Origin: Thiomicrorhabdus heinhorstiae
GTDB taxonomy: Bacteria > Pseudomonadota > Gammaproteobacteria > Thiomicrospirales > Thiomicrospiraceae
Length of the DNA: 56,924 nt
Direction of reading: 5' to 3'
Assembly (NCBI RefSeq): GCF_013391765.2
Contig: NZ_JACBGI020000014.1
Coordinates: forward strand, 1 to 56,924
Both the position numbers and the translations under genes were made by a program. The notes beneath the pieces are model-generated. The model ran no database searches. It was not told the origin of the DNA and was given only the letters and a program-made list of their open reading frames with translations. Every line of letters begins with the position of its first letter. The stretch's first letter is position 1. Shown here in pieces: positions 42,114 through 50,729 of this stretch.

Positions 42114-42701
42114 ATGGAATTCGATCGAGTCAACGAGGTTATTTCCGCATTTCCGGAATTGGAGTCCCCATCCTTTATTCAAGGGATTTTAATTGGTCTG
42201 CTGTGCGCTGATAACGATATAAAAGAGACAGTGTGGATTAAACGACTGATTGAAGAGGCGGAAATCAAGTCGGTAAAAGAGTCGTTTTTACAGGTTTTGC
42301 ACGAGTTGTATTTACAGACCAATAAAGGTTTAAACGGTTCGGGGTTCGAATTGCAATTATGTTTGCCGGATGATGAAACCGATCTGGCAACGCGAGCGTT
42401 TATGCTCGGACAGCTGTGCGAAGGGGTGCTTTACGGTCTGGGATTGGTGAGTCATCTTAGTGACTTTGAAGCGCGCCTGTCTCATGAAGTCAGAGATGCT
42501 TTATCCGATCTTGGCGAGATTGCCCGAATCGATATCGATGGTTTGAACGATGAAACCTCGGCGGACGATGTTAGCGAAAACGATCTGATGCAACTGGTCG
42601 AATATGTCAAAGTCAGTCTGTTAATGGTCAACGAAGAGTTAAATCCGACCCAAGCAGCGCCGATTATGGAAAACACGCCTCCGAATACACAGATTCATTA
42701 G
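42114..42701 (+). CDS. ygfB: UPF0149 family protein YgfB
   Basis: This 195-residue, acidic, helical protein belongs to UPF0149 (YgfB/YecA). SFIQGILIGLLCAD and LGQLCEGVLYGLGL are the family blocks. It lacks the YecA metal-binding SEC-C tail. ATG 42114 is preferred over the open frame starting at 42066, since it carries an AGAGAG ribosome site. It is divergent from zapA and leads into pepP, with 15 bp between, as in E. coli; YgfB has been linked to control of stress and antibiotic genes in Pseudomonas, but no role is shown here. Confidence 0.88.
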   Translation: MEFDRVNEVISAFPELESPSFIQGILIGLLCADNDIKETVWIKRLIEEAEIKSVKESFLQVLHELYLQTNKGLNGSGFELQLCLPDDETDLATRAFMLGQLCEGVLYGLGLVSHLSDFEARLSHEVRDALSDLGEIARIDIDGLNDETSADDVSENDLMQLVEYVKVSLLMVNEELNPTQAAPIMENTPPNTQIH

Positions 42702-42716
42702 GATTTTGACTGCAAA

Positions 42717-44066
42717 ATGATGAATGATTTTTACGCTTTGTATGCAGAACACAGGCAGCGTTTAGCAGCGCAATTGCCGGATGACAGTTTGGTTCTGGTC
42801 TCTTCGGGAAAAGAATTGTATCGTAATCGAGACGTCGATTATCCGTTCCGGGCTCACAGTGACTTTTGGTATTTAAGCGGTTTTGAAGAGCCGGAAGCGG
42901 TTCTGGTTTTGGAAAAAAACCAAGGTGATTTGAAAACACACCTTTTATTGCGACCTAAGGATCCACTGCAGGAGACCTGGCAGGGACGCCGACTGGGTGT
43001 GGACGCGGCTTGCGAAACCTTAGGCATTGACGCAGCTTATGAGATTGATGAGTTGCATGAGACGGTTTTACAGCTGTTGGAAAATAAAACGCAGTTGTAT
43101 TTCAGTTTCGGTGAATTTACCGATTGGGCACCGTTTGTTGACGAGTGGCTGACCGAATCAAAAGCCAAGCATCGGCAGGGGATTGAAACAGTTACCCGTT
43201 TATGTGACCTGGATGAAGTGTTGCACGAGCAGAGACTGGTTAAAAATCCTGCCGAGATAGCTCTGCTTAGAAAAGCCGCGCACATCAGTGTTCAAGGACA
43301 TTTGGCCGCGATGTCGGCTGCATTGGAAGCAGAGTTTGAATATCAGGTTCAGGCAGAATTGGAAGCGACCTGCCGACGTCTTGGATCGCCGAGACAGTCA
43401 TTCAATACCATTTCCGCAGGCGGTGAAAATGCCTGTATTTTGCACTATACGGAAAATAACGCAACTCTTAATAAAAACGATTTGATTCTGGTGGATGCCG
43501 GAGCCGAGTATAGAGGTTATGCCGGTGACATCACGACCACTTTCCCGATTGGGGGGCGCTTTAGCCCGCAGCAAGCGCAGCTCTACTCCCTTGTGCTGGA
43601 AGCGCAGCAGGCGGCCATTGCTGCGGTGCAACCGGGTGTCCCTTATATTGCACCTCATCAAGCAGCGGTGAAGATTCTGACACAGGGGTTGCTGTCTTTG
43701 GGGATTCTGAACGGTGATCTGGATGCATTGATTGCCGAAGACGCCTATAAACCGTTTTATATGCATGGAACCGGGCACTGGCTCGGCATGGATGTACATG
43801 ATGTCGGTCGCTACAAACTTAAGGGAGAATGGCGTCCTCTGGAGCCGGGGATGGTATTGACCATTGAACCGGGGTTGTATATTTCCGAAACTCAGATCGG
43901 AGTGGACGAACAGTGGCGTGGTATCGGTATCCGAATTGAAGATGATGTTCTGGTAACCGGCGAAGGTCATGAAGTTTTGACTTTGGGTCTGCCGCGTACC
44001 GTGCAAGAGATCGAATCTTGGATGTCTTCGGGTGCTGAAAGAGAGATGAAACAGACGGCGGGATGA
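42717..44066 (+). CDS. pepP: Xaa-Pro aminopeptidase P
   Basis: PepP removes an N-terminal residue preceding proline. The 449-residue pita-bread metallopeptidase has all five metal ligands: Asp260, Asp271, His354, Glu384 and Glu408, almost the same numbers as E. coli. The N-terminal half has the inactive creatinase-like fold (YPFRAHSDFWYLSGFEEPEA). It is translated between ygfB and ubiH and overlaps ubiH by 4 bp (ATGA), so expression is tied to ubiquinone synthesis. ATG ATG at the start leaves the first residue uncertain. Confidence 0.95.
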   Translation: MMNDFYALYAEHRQRLAAQLPDDSLVLVSSGKELYRNRDVDYPFRAHSDFWYLSGFEEPEAVLVLEKNQGDLKTHLLLRPKDPLQETWQGRRLGVDAACETLGIDAAYEIDELHETVLQLLENKTQLYFSFGEFTDWAPFVDEWLTESKAKHRQGIETVTRLCDLDEVLHEQRLVKNPAEIALLRKAAHISVQGHLAAMSAALEAEFEYQVQAELEATCRRLGSPRQSFNTISAGGENACILHYTENNATLNKNDLILVDAGAEYRGYAGDITTTFPIGGRFSPQQAQLYSLVLEAQQAAIAAVQPGVPYIAPHQAAVKILTQGLLSLGILNGDLDALIAEDAYKPFYMHGTGHWLGMDVHDVGRYKLKGEWRPLEPGMVLTIEPGLYISETQIGVDEQWRGIGIRIEDDVLVTGEGHEVLTLGLPRTVQEIESWMSSGAEREMKQTAG

Positions 44067-45286
44067 GCGTGATGACAAAAATTTCTCGTAATTGTGAAGT
44101 GGTGATTTCCGGTGGCGGCCCGGTTGGTCTGATTCTGGCGATCGGGTTGGCTCGTCAGGGGCGTTCGGTGTTGCTGGCGGAACCGGTGGCACAACAGTCG
44201 AATCAGCCCAATTCTTTTGACGGCAGGGTTCTGGCATTGACCTATGGTTCACAGCAGGTATTGCAGGCACTCGGCATTTGGGATGCATTAGTTGATTACT
44301 GCACGCCTATTTTACATGTACATGTCTCGCAAAAAGGTTATATGGGTTTAACGACTTTACATGCTGAAGAGACAGGAGTTCCTGCCTTGGGTTATTCGGT
44401 ACAGGCAAGCGATCTGGGCAACGTTCTTTGGAGACAAGCGCAGCAGGAGCCATTAATCGAGATTCTTAGCCCGGCTAAAGTGATTGATTTCACGGATGCC
44501 CAAGATGGTGTGCAAGTGATTATTGAGGATTTATCCGTCTCCGATGATTCGGTTGAAGCTTCGTTGATTAAATGTACCGCGCAGCTATTGATCGGCGCTG
44601 ACGGTACTCATTCCAAGGTTCGCCAGTTGATGGGCTTGCCGCTGCACGAAAAGTCTTATCACGCCTATGGTATTCTGGCCAAAATCGAGACTGAAGCTCA
44701 TCCGGAAGGTTGGTCTTTTGAACGTTTTACCGAAGAAGGACCCGTGGCGCTGTTACCGATGGACGGCCATTTTCATAAAGCGGTACTGGTCTGTCCTGAA
44801 GAGCAAAAAGACGCCATTATGGCGTTGAATGACGAAGCTTATATGGCTTTGTTTGCCGATAAAATGGGTGAGCGTCTGGGTGGTTTCACTACGATCAGCG
44901 AGCGTGTAGCCTATCCGCTAAAGGAAACCTACGTCGATACCATGACTCAAGGGCGAGAACTCTTGATGGGGAACGCTTCGCATACTCAGCATCCGGTCGC
45001 CGCCCAAGGGCTGAATCTGGGGATTCGTGATATTGAGGATTTTTTACGGCTTGCGGAGCAGCAGAATGATCTTGGTAATACGGAATTTCTGCAAGGATAT
45101 GCCGGAAAGCGTGAACCGGACCACCGTAAAGTGATGGGCATGACCGATGGTTTAATTCAGATTTTCCAGCATGGTTCGCCGTTAGTCGGGCATTTGAGAG
45201 GTATTGGCTTAATGGCGCTGCAGAGAATGCCGAAATTGAAACAGCGCTTTTCACGTTTTGCTATGGGGAATCAGCGGCATGGTTAA
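44063..45286 (+). CDS. ubiH: 2-octaprenyl-6-methoxyphenol hydroxylase
   Basis: UbiH is a flavin monooxygenase that hydroxylates the ubiquinone ring. The 407-residue protein has the FAD motif ISGGGPVGLILA (about 14-25), the LIGADGTHSKVRQL block and the second FAD motif (LLMGNASHTQHPVAAQGLNLGIRD near 300), where GN replaces the usual GD/GN pair seen in UbiH. It follows pepP with ATGA overlap and overlaps ubiI by 8 bp, the same order as E. coli. Assignment among UbiH and UbiI paralogues rests on that order. Confidence 0.9.
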   Translation: MSVMTKISRNCEVVISGGGPVGLILAIGLARQGRSVLLAEPVAQQSNQPNSFDGRVLALTYGSQQVLQALGIWDALVDYCTPILHVHVSQKGYMGLTTLHAEETGVPALGYSVQASDLGNVLWRQAQQEPLIEILSPAKVIDFTDAQDGVQVIIEDLSVSDDSVEASLIKCTAQLLIGADGTHSKVRQLMGLPLHEKSYHAYGILAKIETEAHPEGWSFERFTEEGPVALLPMDGHFHKAVLVCPEEQKDAIMALNDEAYMALFADKMGERLGGFTTISERVAYPLKETYVDTMTQGRELLMGNASHTQHPVAAQGLNLGIRDIEDFLRLAEQQNDLGNTEFLQGYAGKREPDHRKVMGMTDGLIQIFQHGSPLVGHLRGIGLMALQRMPKLKQRFSRFAMGNQRHG

Positions 45287-46541
45287 AGGCAGTGTTAGAG
45301 AATATTTCGACTTGATCGTTGTCGGCGGCGGAATGGTCGGGGCCGCTATGGCTCTGGGTGCGGCGCAAGCCGATTTTAAGGTGTTGCTGGTTGAACGTCG
45401 CCGTCCGAAAATTGAATGGGATCCCCGGCAGGCGTTCGATGTACGAGTCAGTGCTTTGACGCGGGCGTCCGAGAATATTCTTAAAAATCTTGGAGCCTGG
45501 TCAGGCATTCAACGACGTAGATATCACCCGTTTGTTGCTATGCGGGTGTGGGATGAAAGTGCGCCGGGAGAAGTGGTGTTTTCCGCTGCTGAAATGCACG
45601 AGGATAATCTGGGTTACACGGTTGAAAACAGTATCATTCAAGCTGCCCTGTGGGAGAGGATTGAACAGAACGAACATGTCGAGCTGTGCATCGGGGATTC
45701 GATTCTGGCTTTACATGAAAATATACAGTGTGCCGAATTGCTTCTGGAACAGCGAGGCAAGGTTAGGGCGGATCTGCTTGTCGCGGCCGACGGTGCTTTT
45801 TCGCAAATTAGAGATATGGCATTTATCGGCTTGGATACGCATGATTATGAGCAGTGTGCGATCGTCGGCTGCGTTAAAACCGAATTGAGCCATCAAGACA
45901 CCTGTTGGCAACGCTACCGAAAAGATGGGCCTTTTGCTTATCTGGCGATGACTGACAACGTTAGTTCGATTGCCTGGTATCTGCCGAACGCGAAGAAAGA
46001 GTGGGCGTTGTCGTTGAACGATGCCGATTTTGCGATGGAGATCGAAAAAGCTTCTGCAGGTCGTTTGGGTAAAGTGATTCAAGTTGCCGACCGTCAGGCG
46101 TTTCCTTTGATTCGACGTCATGCAGAACATTATGTCAAAGCGCATTTGGCGTTGATCGGTGATGCGGCACACACTATTCATCCTCAAGCCGGGCAGGGGG
46201 TTAATCTCGGATTCCTTGATATGGCGGCATTGTTGGATGTGATTATCGAAGCCAAGTTGCAGCAAAAGCCGATTGGGAAAAAATCGGTATTGCGTCGCTA
46301 CGAGCGTTGGCGACGCGGAGATAATGCGCTGGTGCAAAGATCAATGGAAGGTTTTGATTGGATGTTCAAGCAGGATATGGAATTGAAAACTGCCTTGCGA
46401 CGAGGATTATTGCCATTAGCCAATAAGGTCGGTTTTATGAAAAACTGGCTGATGGGGCAGGCTTTAAACGGTCGGGATGCTTTACCGACTCTGGCGAAGA
46501 CCTATATCGACAAGAGTGCTGCTGAACGGAAAATCGGATGA
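45279..46541 (+). CDS. ubiI: UbiI/VisC-type ubiquinone hydroxylase
   Basis: This 420-residue FAD monooxygenase probably hydroxylates C5 of the ubiquinone ring. Motifs are VVGGGMVGAAMALG (about 12-25), LVAADGAFSQIR (about 165-176) and LIGDAAHTIHPQAGQGVNLGFLD (about 295-317). From ATG 45279 it overlaps ubiH by 8 bp, with GGGGAA about 10 nt upstream; the TTG seven codons earlier is unlikely. It could also act as UbiF. It overlaps the K+ channel gene by 4 bp, an unexpected partner for a quinone enzyme. Confidence 0.88.
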   Translation: MVKGSVREYFDLIVVGGGMVGAAMALGAAQADFKVLLVERRRPKIEWDPRQAFDVRVSALTRASENILKNLGAWSGIQRRRYHPFVAMRVWDESAPGEVVFSAAEMHEDNLGYTVENSIIQAALWERIEQNEHVELCIGDSILALHENIQCAELLLEQRGKVRADLLVAADGAFSQIRDMAFIGLDTHDYEQCAIVGCVKTELSHQDTCWQRYRKDGPFAYLAMTDNVSSIAWYLPNAKKEWALSLNDADFAMEIEKASAGRLGKVIQVADRQAFPLIRRHAEHYVKAHLALIGDAAHTIHPQAGQGVNLGFLDMAALLDVIIEAKLQQKPIGKKSVLRRYERWRRGDNALVQRSMEGFDWMFKQDMELKTALRRGLLPLANKVGFMKNWLMGQALNGRDALPTLAKTYIDKSAAERKIG

Positions 46542-47407
46542 ATATCAAAGCGGTATTAGGCGTAGCTGGCGTTCATCACGCTGAAAGTGATCGGGCGAAT
46601 AAAGTTGGACGGGTATTCGAGTCTCTGGTTCTACTGGCTTTATTGGCAGTATTTATGCAGATTGTTCTGTTCTACGCCGGTTACGAATTTGAACCACCCT
46701 GGTTTAATGACCTGGTTTGGGCTGTATTTGCTCTAGAGCTGGTGGTTAACCTGATTTTAGTTCGCTACCGCTGGCGTTATTTGCGGCAGAATTGGTTGAA
46801 TGTCGCAATTGTAGTGTTGGCTTTTCCGTTGATTAACTGGGGCAGTAGCTGGGTACTCATTATGCGTTCTTTGCGACTGATCCTGTTGATTCGGTTTTTC
46901 ACCAGTTTTTTTAAAGACGCGATTATTATTTTAAAGAGTAATCGTTTCGGCCAGACTTTGATTGCCTTTGCTTTGTTGATTGTCGGCGCCGGTTCAATGT
47001 TTGCCTATCTGGAAGATCGCACTTTTATCGACGGCATCTGGTATGCGATTGTCACCATTACCACCGTCGGTTACGGCGATGTGGTTCCTCAATCCGAGCA
47101 CGGACGAATTTTCGGTTCGATTTTAATTCTGTTCGGCGTGTTGTTTTTCTCGTTGGTAACGGCAAATATCTCCGCATTTTTGATCGGAAGTGATCAGCGC
47201 CGTTTAGAAAAAGATATTTTGACTTATATGCAGCAAACCGAAAGCCGTTTGGCTAAACAGTCTCTGGAAAACGAACGCTACGTTGAAAACTTGATGACGC
47301 ATTTCTCGGCGGAAATCGAGTCTTTGAAGAAAGAGTTGGCCGAAATGCGCAAAAAAGAACGCAAAGATGAAGTTAATTCGCGTTTGCGCCAGGATAAGCG
47401 TGAATAA
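46538..47407 (+). CDS. Voltage-gated type K+ channel
   Basis: This 289-residue integral membrane protein has six apparent membrane segments. An S4-like helix (Arg110, Arg113 and Arg119 in LIMRSLRLILLIRF) precedes the pore, where the selectivity filter TTVGYGD lies at 175-181. The C-terminal 70 residues form a charged coiled coil (QRRLEKDILTYMQQ onwards), with no RCK domain. It should pass potassium. The 4-bp ATGA overlap with ubiI suggests coupled translation, so the channel is apparently made with the ubiquinone operon. There is only 159 bp to the LysR gene. Confidence 0.9.
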   Translation: MNIKAVLGVAGVHHAESDRANKVGRVFESLVLLALLAVFMQIVLFYAGYEFEPPWFNDLVWAVFALELVVNLILVRYRWRYLRQNWLNVAIVVLAFPLINWGSSWVLIMRSLRLILLIRFFTSFFKDAIIILKSNRFGQTLIAFALLIVGAGSMFAYLEDRTFIDGIWYAIVTITTVGYGDVVPQSEHGRIFGSILILFGVLFFSLVTANISAFLIGSDQRRLEKDILTYMQQTESRLAKQSLENERYVENLMTHFSAEIESLKKELAEMRKKERKDEVNSRLRQDKRE

Positions 47408-47487
47408 CTGCAAAGAAGTCAGGATTTTTCGGTAATTTCGGCGTAGAATGCCCTGGTAATAAAAATTTAATGAGGCGATTAAGTTAT

Positions 47488-47516
47488 TTGACTTTTTTTG
47501 GGCGAGCCCCTATATT
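47488..47516 (+). promoter_or_regulatory. Sigma-70 promoter of the LysR-type regulator
   Basis: TTGACT (47488-47493) and TATATT (47511-47516) are spaced by exactly 17 bp. The spacer contains the short palindrome GGGC-GA-GCCC (47500-47509), a place where autoregulation could act. Confidence 0.6.
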
Positions 47517-47566
47517 CATTAACTTCACAAAAGCTTTTTTATAGAAAATCATAAAGGAAATTTCGG

Positions 47567-48520
47567 ATGGCAGATAGACGTCTTCAGGTATTCCATACGG
47601 TTGCAAAGGTAATGAGTTTTACCAAGGCTGCAGAAACGCTCCATATGACTCAACCGGCGGTAACCTTCCAGGTTAAGCAACTTGAAGATTTTTTCAATAC
47701 CCGCCTATTCGATCGAACCCACAATAAGATTACCCTTACAGAAGCCGGCAAGGTCGTTTATAACTACGCCGACCAGATTCTCGAACATTACGAAAAAATG
47801 AACAGCGAAGTTCGCGAGCTAACCGGTGAAGTTACCGGAACGCTGGTGATCGGAGCCAGTACGACGATTGCCGAGTATATGTTGCCTAGTTTGCTAGGGG
47901 CTTTCAAGAAACAGTTTGAAGACGTTAATATCCGTTTGCAGGTCGGGAACACCGACGCAATTGTTTCGATGGTTGAGAATAATATGATCGATTTGGGATT
48001 GGTTGAAGCGCCGGTTCAGAATAAAAACCTCGAAGTCGATGTATGTCGTATCGACGAAATGCAATTGATTTGTCCAAACGACCATCCGCTGTCGAAACGT
48101 GACAAGGTTACGGTCGATGATATCCGTAAATACGGCTATATTTCCCGAGAGGAAGGTTCCGGTTCGCGTGCAGTAATCGATACCTATATCCGGGAACAGG
48201 GACTCAGCTACAGCGACTTGAACGTCGTGATGGAACTGGGAAGTCCTGAGGCTGTTAAAATGGCGGTAGAGTCGGATGTCGGTGTGGCGATTGTTTCCCG
48301 TACGACTCTGGCGAAAGAATTGCAATTGCATACCTTGAAAGCGATTCCTATGGACCCGCCGATTTTGCGTCCTTTCTCGCATGTACGTCAAAAGCATAAA
48401 TTCCGCCATCGTGCCGTTGGTGAATTACTGGAATTTGCAATCAATTATTGCCGTGCTCGCGCTCAGGAGCTTGGATTCCGTATTCCGACTGAGGAAGAGC
48501 AAAAAACCATGGGCCGCTAA
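47567..48520 (+). CDS. LysR-type transcriptional regulator, CbbR/YeiE-like
   Basis: This 317-residue LysR regulator has an N-terminal winged HTH (about 1-60, FTKAAETLHMTQPAVTFQVKQLE) and a two-lobed effector domain (about 92-295). Phrases such as VIGASTTIAEYMLPSLLGAFKKQF and RLQVGNTDAIVSMV are typical of the CbbR/YeiE/selenium-associated subgroup. No carbon-fixation or sulfite genes are adjacent, so the target is unknown. It has its own sigma-70 promoter and ends at a strong bidirectional terminator. AAAGGAA lies before the ATG. Confidence 0.85.
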   Translation: MADRRLQVFHTVAKVMSFTKAAETLHMTQPAVTFQVKQLEDFFNTRLFDRTHNKITLTEAGKVVYNYADQILEHYEKMNSEVRELTGEVTGTLVIGASTTIAEYMLPSLLGAFKKQFEDVNIRLQVGNTDAIVSMVENNMIDLGLVEAPVQNKNLEVDVCRIDEMQLICPNDHPLSKRDKVTVDDIRKYGYISREEGSGSRAVIDTYIREQGLSYSDLNVVMELGSPEAVKMAVESDVGVAIVSRTTLAKELQLHTLKAIPMDPPILRPFSHVRQKHKFRHRAVGELLEFAINYCRARAQELGFRIPTEEEQKTMGR

Positions 48521-48543
48521 TTTTTAGCGTGGTCTATCGATAT

Positions 48544-48572
48544 AAAAAAACCGAGCAATGCTCGGTTTTTTT
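48544..48572. terminator. Bidirectional terminator between LysR and PhoH genes
   Basis: AAAACCGAGC and GCTCGGTTTT pair over a 3-nt loop (AAT), with long A and T runs outside on both strands. Confidence 0.92.
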
Positions 48573-48589
48573 ATTTTTGATGTTTTTGA

Positions 48590-49996
48590 CTACAGGTTGT
48601 CGGAAGCGAATTCCGCCAAGCGCGAACGCTCGCCCTGTTGCAAGGTAATGTGTGCACTATGTTCCCAGGATTTAAAGCGGTCAACGATATAGGTCAAACC
48701 GGTGGTGGTCTCCGTCAGGTAAGGCGAGTCGATCTGGCTGATGTTACCCAGACAGACCACTTTGGTACCTTCACCGGCACGGGTGACCAGTGTTTTCATC
48801 TGTTTAGGCGTCAGGTTCTGCGCTTCATCGAGAATAATGAATTTGTGCTGGAAAGTTCGTCCGCGCATAAAGTTCATCGACTTGATTTTAATGCGTTTGC
48901 TCAGCAGCTGCTGAGTGCTCTCCTTCTCCCAATCCGTATAGCCGTCCGATTCGGTTAAAACTTCCAGGTTATCCATTAGGGCGCCCATCCAAGGGGTCAT
49001 TTTTTCTTCTTCGGTTCCAGGCAGGAAACCGATGTCTTCACCGACCGGAATAGTGGCACGGGTCATAATAATTTCGCTGTAGATATTGCGATCCAGAGTC
49101 TGTTCCAATGCGGCGGCAAGGGCCAGTAATGTTTTACCGGTACCGGCTACACCCAGAAGCGATACGAAATCGATATCCGGATCCATCAGATAGTTCAAGG
49201 CGATATTCTGTTCGGCATTGCGCGCGTTGATGCCCCAAACGCTGTGGTTCGGTTGCGTAAAATCCTGCAAGTATTCAAGAGTCGCTTTATTGTGATGGAC
49301 TTCACGGACAATGGCGTTGAATCCGGCATCGTTTTGGCTGATCAAGCATTGATTAGGATACCAGCGGCAATGCTCATCCACTTCAAGTTCGTAGAAGGTA
49401 CGACCTTCTTCCTGCCAGGACTTCATGTTTTTGCCGTGTTCCTCAAAGAAATGTTCCGGCAGGTATTCCCAGCCGGTATACAGCAAGTCGGCATCTTCCA
49501 GTACACGGTCATTATAATAATCTTCCGAGTGCAGACCGACGGCGGAAGATTTGATGCGCATGTTAATGTCTTTGGTGACCAGGGTTACATTGCGCTTGTT
49601 GTATTTCTCTTTTAAAGCCAAGCCGGTTTGCAGAATATGGTTGTCGGCTTTGTGGCTTGGTAGAGAAGCCGGCAATTCAGCGATCAAAGGTTCGGTTTCG
49701 AAATATAGTTTTCCTAGGTGGAGTTCGTCCTGATTCGGGTTGGGGTGAATTCTTTCCAGAGACAGACCGTTTTTGATGTCTTCAAAGCTGGCATCGCTGA
49801 TAATCTGGTCGATCAAGCGGTTGGTTTCACGAACGTTACGGGAAACTTCCGACATCCCTTTTTTCCCGGCATCCAACTCTTCCAAGACCGTCATGGAGAT
49901 AAAAATATCGTGCTCTTCAAAATTGAAGAGCGCCATAGGGTCGTGCATTAAAACGTTGGTGTCGAGAATAAATAGGCGGCGGTGTTCATTGGTCAT
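48590..49996 (-). CDS. PIN-PhoH fusion ATPase (PhoH2-like)
   Basis: This 468-residue protein joins an N-terminal PIN nuclease domain (about 8-140, LDTNVLMHDP with Asp12) to a PhoH ATPase domain (about 255-468). Walker A is GVAGTGKT (282-289), and Walker B follows in KFIILDEAQNLTPKQMK. Fused proteins of this kind act as RNA helicase-nucleases in characterised members. The protein is full length. It lies 34 bp after the peroxiredoxin gene on the same strand, so both may be cotranscribed, and it converges with the LysR gene. Confidence 0.9.
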   Translation of the reverse strand: MTNEHRRLFILDTNVLMHDPMALFNFEEHDIFISMTVLEELDAGKKGMSEVSRNVRETNRLIDQIISDASFEDIKNGLSLERIHPNPNQDELHLGKLYFETEPLIAELPASLPSHKADNHILQTGLALKEKYNKRNVTLVTKDINMRIKSSAVGLHSEDYYNDRVLEDADLLYTGWEYLPEHFFEEHGKNMKSWQEEGRTFYELEVDEHCRWYPNQCLISQNDAGFNAIVREVHHNKATLEYLQDFTQPNHSVWGINARNAEQNIALNYLMDPDIDFVSLLGVAGTGKTLLALAAALEQTLDRNIYSEIIMTRATIPVGEDIGFLPGTEEEKMTPWMGALMDNLEVLTESDGYTDWEKESTQQLLSKRIKIKSMNFMRGRTFQHKFIILDEAQNLTPKQMKTLVTRAGEGTKVVCLGNISQIDSPYLTETTTGLTYIVDRFKSWEHSAHITLQQGERSRLAEFASDNL

Positions 49997-50030
49997 AACA
50001 AGCTCCTTGCTTGAATAGAATGGCTGCTTA

Positions 50031-50504
50031 TTAGGCAGCGATGATCTCTTTTAAAGTTTCTAGAACTTCCTCGGCGTGTCCTTTGACTTTTACTTTGCGC
50101 CATGCATGCAAAGTCTCGCCCTGCGGATCAAGCAGAAAAGTACTGCGGACGATCCCCATATATTCTTTGCCGAAGTTTTTCTTTAACTGGTAGATGCCGA
50201 AAGAGGAGCATAATTCGGCTTGCGGATCCGATATCAGATCGAACTCGAAACCTTGTTTGCTTTTGAAATTCTCGTGGCGTTTCATCGAATCCATTGATAT
50301 GCCGTAAATCTTGGCATTGAGTTGCTCGAACTCGGGAAGTAGTCGCTGAAAGTCTAGGCCTTCGGTGGTGCAGCCGGGGGTGCTGTCTTTGGGGTAGAAG
50401 TAGAGAACGCTATAGTGACCAAGTAGAGTTTGTTGACTAAAAGGCTGTTGGTTAGTGGATTCCAGTTGAACGGACGATAAAAGTCCGTCGGTTGATTGGG
50501 TCAT
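50031..50504 (-). CDS. bcp: Peroxiredoxin, Bcp/PrxQ family
   Basis: PrxQ proteins reduce hydroperoxides via a peroxidatic cysteine. The 157-residue protein has the motif FYPKDSTPGCTTEGLDF with Cys45 as the peroxidatic residue. E. coli Bcp has its resolving cysteine five residues later (TPGCTVQAC); here that position is Leu50, so the local disulfide cannot form. One other cysteine exists, Cys99 in AELCSSFGIY, which may serve instead. The gene is divergent from dapA and precedes the PIN-PhoH gene. Confidence 0.88.
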   Translation of the reverse strand: MTQSTDGLLSSVQLESTNQQPFSQQTLLGHYSVLYFYPKDSTPGCTTEGLDFQRLLPEFEQLNAKIYGISMDSMKRHENFKSKQGFEFDLISDPQAELCSSFGIYQLKKNFGKEYMGIVRSTFLLDPQGETLHAWRKVKVKGHAEEVLETLKEIIAA

Positions 50505-50658
50505 AGGGGTGGTTCCTGTTAGACGTATTTTGTCGTTTTTTTATCATCTTTTAGTTTCCAGTATGACGATTTTTGCAAAACATCGCAATAGTAGATTGGG
50601 CGTAATTACTCTTTTAAACTCAAAGCATTTATGCGTCTTGAATAAGCCGATTATTTGG

Positions 50659-50687
50659 TTGAAGTGTGCAGGGGGAACGGTTAAGAT
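50659..50687 (+). promoter_or_regulatory. Sigma-70 promoter of dapA
   Basis: TTGAAG (50659-50664) and TAAGAT (50682-50687) are spaced by exactly 17 bp, about 40 bp upstream of the GTG start of dapA. The distance is compatible with a short leader. Confidence 0.55.
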
Positions 50688-50729
50688 TACTCTTTTTGAA
50701 ATTTCGTTAAAATTCTGGAGATTTGCGCT

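Noticed and set aside
43398-44288. 296-codon frame opposite pepP/ubiH
   Set aside because: Spans the overlap of two well-supported genes and has His/Arg-rich non-protein-like composition.
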